DNA from: Clostridia bacterium
Lineage (GTDB): Bacteria > Bacillota_A > Clostridia > UBA1212 > UBA1255
Reading direction: 5' to 3'
DNA: 13,464 bases
Assembly (NCBI GenBank): GCA_017522515.1
Contig: JAFWZH010000168.1
Span: 1-13,464, forward strand
Part shown: in pieces, positions 7,236 through 13,185 of the stretch
How the letters are laid out: every line of letters starts with the position of its first letter
How positions within the stretch are numbered: position 1 is the first letter of the stretch
Translations under genes and position numbers: made by a program
Notes under the pieces: model-generated
The model's input: only the letters and a program-made list of their open reading frames with translations
The model's database searches: none
Told to the model about the DNA's origin: nothing

Positions 7236-8768
7236 TTAATTCTTTAATGTTCTAATAGCCAAAATCATTTCTTTTACAGCGACCATAAGGTCTTCATTCA
7301 ATTTTGTACTATTAGATTGCGTTTCCAACTGAGCCTTTTTCAGATCCTGAATTTCTGATTTCAAGTCTTTATAACAATTAGCTTGAATATTAGCATACTG
7401 AACAAGCTTGTCTAGAACTTCATTCTGCTTTGATAAAGAATCAAAAGCAGACTTATTATCTTCAACAAAAGACCTTATATATTCTGTAGAAGTCTTAAGT
7501 TGACTATTTAATTCTTCTGAAACTTTTGACGCATCGGCTATTAATTCATCGAATTGCTTTCTCCACAATTCCCGAGCATCTGATCCTGTTGGGAAATGTT
7601 GCTCAATTGCTGTTCTAAATTGCACCTGAAGATCTTTAGCAACACTCTGATTCTCAACAACAACATTTAACGACCGAGCAAAATCACTAAAGGAATTTAT
7701 TATTGAGTCAATTTTTTGAACCGAACCATCCACACTTTGTATCGTATTGTTTAACTCATTTTGATATGTCCTAAATATACCAAGAGAATCGGAAGCATCT
7801 TTTAGTGTATTAAATGTTGTTGCTATTTGTGTCGCAACTTTGGTTTGGTCCATCTTATTTATCTCCACGAGTAAAAGATGTTGCTTTTCAATATTGTCAT
7901 TTAACAATTCAGCAGAATTAGCATACGCATCCAGATTGTGTCCAAATTTTCCAATAAATTCACCCAAAACACTTTTTAGGGAATTTAAACTAGATGCCAT
8001 ACTATTTGACAGAACTGGCATTAACTCCCTACGAATAAAATCATAATAACCATTTTTGTTTTTGTCACAATTGACCAATGCCTTTTTATAGTTTACAGAA
8101 GAATTACGAATCATTAAAAACAAACCGACAAAACTTGCAAACATTGCAATAATAACACCTATAAGCAACGGATAAAGGGATGTTGTATCTTCTCCGTCAA
8201 AAAGACCCTTTGCATTTATTACAATTCCCAATAATCCTATTATTATACCGATAAAAGTTCCTGCAAGCCCATAATATAACGGGACATTGATTGTATTAGA
8301 TATTTGTGCTTCTAAAGTTTCTATTTTTCTTTCACATATATCTTGAATTATTGGAAAGTCTGCTGAGGTTCCAACATTTTTGCATAAATAGGCATTCGTT
8401 TCATCAACAATCTCCATAAAATGTTCACAGCCTCTTGCATTCTTTATTTTGATTAAATCAACATCTAAATACTCTTCTTTTTCTTCTATTACAATTGTAT
8501 CGTCATCATTAATATGATTAGTAACTATTTGATCTGAATATTGTCTTGGAATAGGATTTTTCAAGAAAGAATATAGTTTTACTTTTGAAGAAAGAATATC
8601 TTTTGTAATAGAAGATTTTATAATTTCCATATTGGATTCTATAGGGAAAAAATTTTCTAACTGAAGAATCTTATTCTTAGTATCTTTGAATACTTTAAAT
8701 TGAAATCTAAGTACTATACCAACAACTAAGACTGTAATAACGATTAATATAATATCAATACTTCCCAT
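7236..8768 (-). CDS. MotA/ExbB-like (ZorA-like) motor protein with long coiled-coil tail
   Basis: A 510-residue inner-membrane protein. Helix 1 is at residues 4-20; a cytoplasmic region of about 140 residues follows; helix 2 (about 163-184) carries YYGLAGTFIGIIIGLLGI, the 'P...GLLGT..G' type motif of MotA/TolQ/ExbB proteins; helix 3 is about 198-220 (LLIGVIIAMFASFVGLFLMI). From 221 to the end the protein is hydrophilic and helical with heptad-like spacing, a long cytoplasmic tail. Three helices with a long tail match ZorA of Zorya rather than flagellar MotA. With the MotB-like partner 3 bases downstream it should form an ion-driven stator whose tail reaches into the cytoplasm and could signal to an effector. 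It starts 2 bases after the DUF6939-like gene. Family assignment is by motif and topology. Confidence 0.8.
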   Translation of the reverse strand: MGSIDIILIVITVLVVGIVLRFQFKVFKDTKNKILQLENFFPIESNMEIIKSSITKDILSSKVKLYSFLKNPIPRQYSDQIVTNHINDDDTIVIEEKEEYLDVDLIKIKNARGCEHFMEIVDETNAYLCKNVGTSADFPIIQDICERKIETLEAQISNTINVPLYYGLAGTFIGIIIGLLGIVINAKGLFDGEDTTSLYPLLIGVIIAMFASFVGLFLMIRNSSVNYKKALVNCDKNKNGYYDFIRRELMPVLSNSMASSLNSLKSVLGEFIGKFGHNLDAYANSAELLNDNIEKQHLLLVEINKMDQTKVATQIATTFNTLKDASDSLGIFRTYQNELNNTIQSVDGSVQKIDSIINSFSDFARSLNVVVENQSVAKDLQVQFRTAIEQHFPTGSDARELWRKQFDELIADASKVSEELNSQLKTSTEYIRSFVEDNKSAFDSLSKQNEVLDKLVQYANIQANCYKDLKSEIQDLKKAQLETQSNSTKLNEDLMVAVKEMILAIRTLKN

Positions 8769-8770
8769 AT

Positions 8771-9442
8771 TTAAAATAGATTTAATTGTTTTACATATTT
8801 TTTGTCACATTTCTTTTCTGTTTCTTTTAATGCTTTTCTATAAGCAATAGCCTCTTCTTTTGTAAATGCCACATATTTATCTTCCTCTTTAGGATAGCAG
8901 CCTTCTATATATAGTTTTAAAAGACCTGCATGAGAAATTGGGGAAGATATATCCCTAAATTCTGAATTAGTATTATAATCAAGAAATACAATATCATTGG
9001 TTTTAGACCTTTCCGCTATTCGCAACACAATATTATGTACAGATGAAATATTGTCCAATACCCACTTATATGAAGGCAAGTAGATTAACATTCGAGCATC
9101 AAAGTAATTTAAAATTTCATTTCCATATACACCTTTACGATGACCAAGAGGAATTCCGAAATGCCTAACGGTGCGTTTCAAACCTTTCATTGTATCATTA
9201 CTAAACAAATTGACATCAACATCAGCAGATTTGAACACTTTTAGTCCTTGCCATATAGCTTCAACACAAGTTGCATACATACCTGGAGAAAAAGGAATCG
9301 GAATGTTTCCATGTGGATAAAATGGACTTAACATTTTTGCCCATTCATTTTCCGATACAGAAGTTACATCCAATATATCAGCATTGGGGTATTTTTTACG
9401 AATGTTCTCAATTTTTTTTCTTTTGTTCTCTATGTATATCAT
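8771..9442 (-). CDS. DUF6939-like protein, possible NADAR-type antitoxin partner of the DarT-like gene
   Basis: A 223-residue cytoplasmic protein. The sequence LSPFYPHGNIPIPFSPG, then VEAIWQGLKVF, then LKRTVRHFGIPLGHRKG, then IYLPSYKWVL and DIVFLDYNTN resembles what I know as DUF6939. The order F-Y-P...VE-x-x-W-Q-x-x-K recalls the NADAR fold (FSNF-YP...SVEHYFQ-x-K), which hydrolyses ADP-ribose from nucleic acid bases and is the antitoxin module of DarTG1; this link is inference. Its ATG overlaps the DarT-like stop in an ATGA (9439-9442), the arrangement of a toxin/antitoxin pair. The protein ends in KQLNLF; QL[SD]LF-type ends bind the DNA sliding clamp. It could instead be a separate enzyme or an immune sensor. 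Confidence 0.7.
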   Translation of the reverse strand: MIYIENKRKKIENIRKKYPNADILDVTSVSENEWAKMLSPFYPHGNIPIPFSPGMYATCVEAIWQGLKVFKSADVDVNLFSNDTMKGLKRTVRHFGIPLGHRKGVYGNEILNYFDARMLIYLPSYKWVLDNISSVHNIVLRIAERSKTNDIVFLDYNTNSEFRDISSPISHAGLLKLYIEGCYPKEEDKYVAFTKEEAIAYRKALKETEKKCDKKYVKQLNLF

Positions 9443-10680
9443 GAAAAAATCATTTTTTGTGGATTATTAATATTCATTATATATTTAATTGGAATAAATG
9501 TTTTTACCATACACTCCGCTTGATGTTGGTGGAAAATATCACCTTCATCCCTACTAACATAATGCCGTTTTGTAGCCATTATATTTACATTTTTCAAACT
9601 ATCAAGATCTTCTCCATACAAAAAGGAATTAGAAGCTGCATTCTTGTCGGAGAAAAGAGTATCCTTAAAAGCTGCTACATTAATGTCTATTGCCAGCAAT
9701 ACTACATCGGCACCATCTTTATGTTTTCGATAGGCCATGGGATGATCGTCACAGAAACTTAATCTTACATAATCCTGAAGCCCGTGTCTTACATCTAAAT
9801 CTTTTGACAATGTCGTTCCTCCTGCATTAGGTATCACAATGTTATTTTTTTTACAATAATACCATGAATACAATCCGCCATACCTTCGTATGGAATTTAA
9901 ATTTTGACGGTCTGTGAAGTGATAAAAGCACCTGACACCTTTCATTAATAGATATTGTACTATATCAACAGCATCGTCTTTCTTTTGGGTAACTGCTAGA
10001 GTTAATCTCTCTATTTCGTTTCTTAAATTATTGTCTTGTATTATAAGTTCATCTTCATATCTTTTGGCATTTTCTTCTCGAAGAATTTTTTCTGCTAATT
10101 TTCTTGATATTTCTAATCTTTTCTGCTCTTTTGCCCTTTTCTCTTCTTCTACCTTTTGCCTTGATAATTCATTTTGAATTTCAATTTGCCTTTGATGTAA
10201 TACTTTTTTTAAGGCTTCCGTTCTAGATAACAATTCATTATAAATCTCATTGAAATTATCGTCTTTAAACTCGTTTAATAATGGTGATATTTGGAAAAGG
10301 AGATTTTCTGCTAGTTCTGCATCTTCTGAATCAATTAATTCTTGAACCTTATTAAAAGAACAGCGAATCTGCTGTCGCATATTTGCAATTCTTTTTTCTT
10401 CTTCCAGCTTCCTTTGTGTGTACAACTCACACATTGTTGTAATTTTAATCGGAGCATGGACAACAAACATTTTAATCTCTTTGTTATTTACAATAGGCGA
10501 GGAGTACATGACAAACCAAGACAAATCAAAGGAATATGATTTTGTACTATTGATTCTCTTATCAACTGCTCTTTTTTCGTATTTCAGTTCATCTATTCGA
10601 TTTGATAGCCTTTTAACTTTTTTATCGAAATCAGAACCTTTAAATATACCCCAAAGTTTATGTAAAATATTTGCAAACAC
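9439..10680 (-). CDS. Coiled-coil protein with C-terminal DarT-like ADP-ribosyltransferase domain
   Basis: A 413-residue protein, first in the operon. Residues 1-240 are mostly charged helix with coiled-coil stretches (17-45, 85-110, 155-232). Residues 247-405 read as a DarT (formerly DUF4433) domain: CFYHFTDRQNLNSIRRYGGL at the start, with His254 at the NAD-binding position; DYVRLSFCDDHPMAYR with Arg306 at the catalytic Arg position; and HQAECMVKTFIPIKYI with Glu389 at the catalytic Glu position. DarT enzymes transfer ADP-ribose from NAD+ to bases of single-stranded DNA and stop replication. All three key residues are present, so it should be active. A normal DarT is about 200 residues; the N-terminal coil is extra and may dock on the motor tail. 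The start is GTG (10680-10678); no ATG lies upstream before an in-frame stop, and the first internal Met (58) would cut the coil. Confidence 0.8.
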   Translation of the reverse strand: MFANILHKLWGIFKGSDFDKKVKRLSNRIDELKYEKRAVDKRINSTKSYSFDLSWFVMYSSPIVNNKEIKMFVVHAPIKITTMCELYTQRKLEEEKRIANMRQQIRCSFNKVQELIDSEDAELAENLLFQISPLLNEFKDDNFNEIYNELLSRTEALKKVLHQRQIEIQNELSRQKVEEEKRAKEQKRLEISRKLAEKILREENAKRYEDELIIQDNNLRNEIERLTLAVTQKKDDAVDIVQYLLMKGVRCFYHFTDRQNLNSIRRYGGLYSWYYCKKNNIVIPNAGGTTLSKDLDVRHGLQDYVRLSFCDDHPMAYRKHKDGADVVLLAIDINVAAFKDTLFSDKNAASNSFLYGEDLDSLKNVNIMATKRHYVSRDEGDIFHQHQAECMVKTFIPIKYIMNINNPQKMIFS

Positions 10681-10723
10681 ACTTGTTGTTTTTTTCCGTC
10701 GACTCCCCCACTACGGTAACTAC

Positions 10724-10762
10724 AAAAAGAAAAACGTGGGAATCTTGTTACTCGCTCCCACG
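10724..10762 (-). terminator. Intrinsic terminator just upstream of the defence-like operon
   Basis: On the minus strand: CGTGGGA (10762-10756), a 14-base loop, TCCCACG (10741-10735), then TTTTTCTTTTT (10734-10724). The 7-bp GC-rich stem plus U tract is a standard intrinsic terminator. It lies 43 bases before the GTG of the DarT-like gene and points the same way, so it either ends a separate small RNA or gates read-through into the operon. Confidence 0.85.
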
Positions 10763-10996
10763 ATTCAAGGTCTTCGCATTACCCACCATTGTAAGATTGA
10801 GCAACGCGAAGCCCACGCTGTGATATCATTGATGTTATACCAATATACACTAACGCAGACATTCACCGTTGCTTTTTCTTTGACAATGGTTATCAAAAGT
10901 TGCGAAGTTTTGAATCGTCAAAGGAAAACGTCAGTAAACGTCTTTCTATATGTCTGTCTTGCACTCTAGGCCATACAAACGGCATCGAATGTTCGA
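10724..10996 (-). ncRNA. Structured non-coding RNA or leader upstream of the DarT/motor operon
   Basis: About 270 bases between a -7 element and an intrinsic terminator fold, by eye, into one long rod of nested helices. P1 is GATTCAA/TTGAATC (10916-10910 with 10768-10762). P2 is CTTCGC/GCGAAG (10907-10902 with 10777-10772). P3 is ACCATTGT/ACAATGGT (10890-10883 with 10792-10785). P4 is AGCAACG/CGTTGCT (10873-10867 in complement with 10806-10800). The apical stem P5 is 10850-10841 with 10831-10820, carrying two bulges. A competing local hairpin CTTTGAC/GTCAAAG (10923-10917 with 10884-10878) excludes P1-P3. No family is recognised; a 6S-like regulator, an attenuator leader, or a defence-linked RNA are all possible. 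Plus-strand open frames here are not credible genes. Confidence 0.65.
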
Positions 10997-11001
10997 CACT
11001 G

Positions 11002-11009
11002 CAAAAGTA
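11002..11009 (-). promoter_or_regulatory. -7 promoter element for the structured RNA (and possibly the operon)
   Basis: The minus strand reads TACTTTTG, an exact TAnnTTTG, within TATCTTACTTTTGC. No TTTG stands 19-21 bases upstream. It is the only such element I find on the minus strand between 10681 and 11170, so the five-gene operon has no other visible promoter of this class. Confidence 0.55.
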
Positions 11010-11144
11010 AGATATTTTTGGATTGGACGGAGAAAAATGTTGGAATTTTCTAATATTAGATATGCACTGCGTAACCTATTCCGGTCGTGTAATACCTATT
11101 TATTAATATAGCAGTCCGAACATCCACAGCAAAGCAATAAAAAA

Positions 11145-11197
11145 AATGTTTCCAAACACTAAATTTATCACTTTTTAATGTTTCCAAACACTAAATT
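11145..11197. repeat. 21-bp direct repeat with operator-like inner symmetry
   Basis: Two identical 21-base copies (AATGTTTCCAAACACTAAATT) start at 11145 and 11177, a 32-base period or about three helical turns. Each holds the small inverted repeat TGTTT-CC-AAACA. This may be a pair of protein-binding sites upstream of the structured RNA on one side or of the Hrb gene on the other, or a remnant of a duplicated end. Confidence 0.7.
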
Positions 11198-11203
11198 AGC
11201 ATT

Positions 11204-11227
11204 AGACGTTGCACGCAACGTCTCTAC
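11204..11227. repeat. Dispersed palindromic repeat, copy 2
   Basis: The 24 bases of copy 1 (3407-3430) recur exactly: 9-bp arms AGACGTTGC/GCAACGTCT around AC, then CTAC. Apart from the structured RNA and repeats, 11000-11577 contains no credible gene. Confidence 0.8.
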
Positions 11228-11252
11228 AATTATAAAAACATTCATTAATATT

Positions 11253-11358
11253 GTCGCGGCACGCCACAATACAACAATAATTACAGTCGCGGCACGCCAC
11301 GAAATTATACAGTCGCGGCACGCCACGACACAACAATTGTACAGTCGCGGCACGCCAC
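11253..11358. repeat. Four copies of the GC-rich imperfect palindrome
   Basis: The core GTCGCGGCACGCCAC occurs at 11253-11267, 11286-11300, 11312-11326 and 11344-11358, spaced 33, 26 and 32 bases. The following segments are similar too (ACRCAACAATTGTACAG around copies 3 and 4). Extended to GTCGCGGCACGCCACGAC, arms pair with one mismatch (a G-U pair if transcribed from the minus strand). These are relatives of the two copies at 3431-3530. Confidence 0.75.
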
Positions 11359-11474
11359 GACGCAACAATTGTACAGACGCAAAATTTTGGGTCTCAAAAA
11401 GAAATCCAACGCTTCAAAAATTTCCATAAAAATTTTTATTGCCTATTAATAAATTATATTTATATTCGCATTTT

Positions 11475-11509
11475 TGTCAAGCCAACACATGAGTGATGGT
11501 TGGTTGACA
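11475..11509. promoter_or_regulatory. Inverted repeat upstream of the Hrb gene
   Basis: Arms TGTCAA-G-CCAAC (11475-11486) and GTTGGTTGACA (11499-11509) are complementary over 11 bp with one bulged G, around a 12-base loop. There is no T run after it on the plus strand, so it looks more like an operator or leader hairpin for the Hrb operon 68 bases downstream than a terminator. No consensus promoter is clear nearby; CATTTTTG at 11469-11476 matches TAnnTTTG in 7 of 8 positions. Confidence 0.45.
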
Positions 11510-11577
11510 CTTGTAAAGACTTTAATGCATTGATAGACAGAAAACAGAACTATTGAAAAACAAATACTAGCAGAAAA

Positions 11578-12189
11578 ATGAGCGACGCATTATACAACAT
11601 TGAATACGGTCTGTTCGTAATCACCGCCCGCGAAGGCGAAAAGGACAACGGATGCATAAGCAACTCGGTAATACAGGTTTCAAGCGCAAGCCCACAGACC
11701 ATAGCAGTAAGCATGAACAAGAAGAACTTCACCCACGACATGATTCTGAGAACCAACCTGTTGAATGTCTCAATCCTGACAAAGGAAGTTCCGATGAAGG
11801 TGATTAGCCATTTCGGTTTCCAGAGCGGTCGCGATGTGAACAAGTTCGAGAAATGCGACGCAGTAAAACGCAGCGAAAACGGATTGTACTACATCCCCAA
11901 ATACACCAACGCCTTCATTTCTGGCGCAGTAAAAAATGTAGTTGACTGTGGCTCACACAGCATTTTCATTGCCGAAATAACCGAAAAGCAGGTTTTGTCG
12001 GATGTAGAATCGGTTACCTACTCCTACTACCAAAATAACATCAAGCCGAAGCCAGAACCATCGGTAAAGGTTGGCTGGAGATGCAAGGTGTGCGGATATG
12101 TTTATGAAGGCGAGGAACTTCCAGCCGATTTCGTATGCCCATGGTGCAAGCACGGTGCTGCCGACTTCGAAAAGATAACAATTGAATAG
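11578..12189 (+). CDS. hrb: Flavin reductase-rubredoxin fusion (high-molecular-weight rubredoxin, Hrb type)
   Basis: A 203-residue cytoplasmic electron-transfer protein. Residues 1-155 are a flavin-reductase-like FMN-binding domain (split beta-barrel; GLFVITAREG, NGCISNSVIQVSSASPQTIA, NVSILTKEVP, HSIFIAEITE). Residues 165-203 are a rubredoxin domain without the middle insertion, with ligands Cys169 and Cys172 (CKVCGYVYEG) and Cys187 and Cys190 (CPWCKHG). In Moorella the same fusion passes electrons from NADH to flavodiiron protein FprA; here FprA lies 6.7 kb upstream, on the other side of the defence-like operon. It heads a run of same-strand genes with ferritin 42 bases on. The ATG follows AGCAGAAAA. 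Confidence 0.9.
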   Translation: MSDALYNIEYGLFVITAREGEKDNGCISNSVIQVSSASPQTIAVSMNKKNFTHDMILRTNLLNVSILTKEVPMKVISHFGFQSGRDVNKFEKCDAVKRSENGLYYIPKYTNAFISGAVKNVVDCGSHSIFIAEITEKQVLSDVESVTYSYYQNNIKPKPEPSVKVGWRCKVCGYVYEGEELPADFVCPWCKHGAADFEKITIE

Positions 12190-12193
12190 AAAA

Positions 12194-12201
12194 TAAATTT
12201 G
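12194..12201 (+). promoter_or_regulatory. Candidate -7 element before the ferritin gene
   Basis: TAAATTTG matches TAnnTTTG exactly, 30 bases before the ferritin ATG, but no -33 TTTG is at the right distance. Ferritin may have its own promoter besides read-through from the Hrb gene. Confidence 0.35.
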
Positions 12202-12231
12202 TCAAACAATTAAAATAGAAAGGAAAATATC

Positions 12232-12744
12232 ATGAACAAAAAAGTTTCAGAATTAATCAACACACAGATAAACAAGGAATTGTACTCTGGCTATCTTTAC
12301 CTTGACATGTCGAACTTCTTCGAATCGAAGGGACTTGCTGGTTTCGCAAACTGGTACAAGGTTCAGGCTCAGGAAGAACGCGACCACGCAATGTTGTTCT
12401 ACCAGTACCTCCAGAACAATGGCGAAAAGGTTACATTGCTTGCAATCGACCAGCCGGACAAGAAGTACAAGACTTTCATGGATCCGCTGAAGGCTGCTTT
12501 GGAACACGAAAAGTATGTTACATCGCTCATCGACAACATCTACGGTGAAGCAGCAAAGGCAAAGGACTACAGAACAATGGAACTTCTCCAGTGGTTCATC
12601 AAGGAACAGGGCGAAGAAGAAAAGAATGCCAACGACCTCATCAGCAAGATGGAACTCTTTGGTGGCGACGCTCGCGCATTGTATATGCTCGACCAGGAAC
12701 TCGCTGGCAGAACCTACAACACTCCATCATTAGTTCTCGACTAA
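12232..12744 (+). CDS. ftnA: Bacterial non-haem ferritin
   Basis: A 170-residue subunit of the 24-mer cage that oxidises Fe(II) and stores Fe(III). The ferroxidase-site residues expected of FtnA are present: Glu16 (NKELYSGYLY), Glu49 and His52 (AQEERDHAM), Glu93 (EHEKYV), and Gln126/Glu129 (WFIKEQGEEEKNA). The length is normal and the four-helix pattern is complete. A good ribosome site (AGAAAGGAAAA) precedes the ATG. It lies in the oxygen-stress run of genes and probably keeps free iron low when peroxide forms. Confidence 0.95.
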   Translation: MNKKVSELINTQINKELYSGYLYLDMSNFFESKGLAGFANWYKVQAQEERDHAMLFYQYLQNNGEKVTLLAIDQPDKKYKTFMDPLKAALEHEKYVTSLIDNIYGEAAKAKDYRTMELLQWFIKEQGEEEKNANDLISKMELFGGDARALYMLDQELAGRTYNTPSLVLD

Positions 12745-12755
12745 AACAGCAGGAA

Positions 12756-13151
12756 ATGATTTTCAACATAGCAATACCCACAAGGGAAGGCGACATGGTT
12801 GACGAACACTTCGGACACTGCGAATATTTCACAATATTCAAGGTTGACGATGAAACAAAGACCATAATCAGCAAGGAAAAACTCGATTCGCCCGAAGGCT
12901 GCGGATGCAAGTCCAACATTATCCACACTTTCCTCGAGAAGGAAATAGATGTGATGCTTGCAGGCGGAATCGGCGGAGGCGCAGTAGCAATGCTCGAATC
13001 GAGCGGAATCGGCGTTTTCAACGGATGCAGCGGTCCGACAAGCGAAGTCGTGCTAAACTTCCTCAATGGTAAAATTTACGCACAAGGTGAATGTTGCAGC
13101 CACCACCACGAAGGTTGTGAGCATAGCTGTGACCACCACCATTGCAATTAA
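12756..13151 (+). CDS. NifX/NifB-like dinitrogenase iron-molybdenum cofactor family protein with His/Cys-rich tail
   Basis: A 131-residue protein of the NifX/NafY/NifB-C fold, which binds Fe-S or Fe-Mo clusters. It begins IFNIAIPTREGDMVDEHFGH, with the conserved HFGHCEYFTIF segment, and contains the typical DVMLAGGIGGGAVAMLESSG and GIGVFNGCSGPTSEVV parts. The last 20 residues (GECCSHHHEGCEHSCDHHHCN region) are rich in His and Cys, an apparent metal-binding tail. I place the start at the ATG of MIFNIAIP (12756), 11 bases after the ferritin stop and behind AGCAGGAA; an upstream in-frame start would overlap ferritin. No nif structural genes are in view, so a role in cluster or metal handling is more likely than nitrogen fixation. 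Confidence 0.85.
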   Translation: MIFNIAIPTREGDMVDEHFGHCEYFTIFKVDDETKTIISKEKLDSPEGCGCKSNIIHTFLEKEIDVMLAGGIGGGAVAMLESSGIGVFNGCSGPTSEVVLNFLNGKIYAQGECCSHHHEGCEHSCDHHHCN

Positions 13152-13185
13152 AAACGAATAATAACTAATAAAAAACAAATAGACG

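Noticed and set aside
6483..8768. Flagellar MotAB or TolQR/ExbBD instead of a Zorya-like motor
   Set aside because: The B protein has an OmpA-like wall-binding domain, unlike TolR/ExbD, and the A protein has three helices with a 290-residue coiled tail, unlike MotA. No flagellar or TonB/Tol genes are near.
10418..10969. 183-codon plus-strand open frame over the operon promoter side
   Set aside because: It overlaps the DarT-like gene and the structured RNA in antisense, has no ribosome site and no recognisable protein pattern.
11253..11358. CRISPR-like array
   Set aside because: Cores are only about 15 bases, spacing is uneven (33, 26, 32), the segments between copies resemble each other, and relatives of the repeat lie singly elsewhere. 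No cas gene is present.
11178..11429. Open frames over the second repeat cluster on both strands
   Set aside because: They translate the palindromic repeats into repetitive peptides and lack start signals.
5080..11577. Integrative element with att sites
   Set aside because: I looked for matching direct repeats at both ends, an integrase or a transposase and found none; only composition and gene order suggest transfer.
12591..12755. N-terminal extension of the NifX-like protein
   Set aside because: The frame is open upstream but overlaps ferritin codons; the family N-terminus starts exactly at MIFNIAIP with a ribosome site before it.
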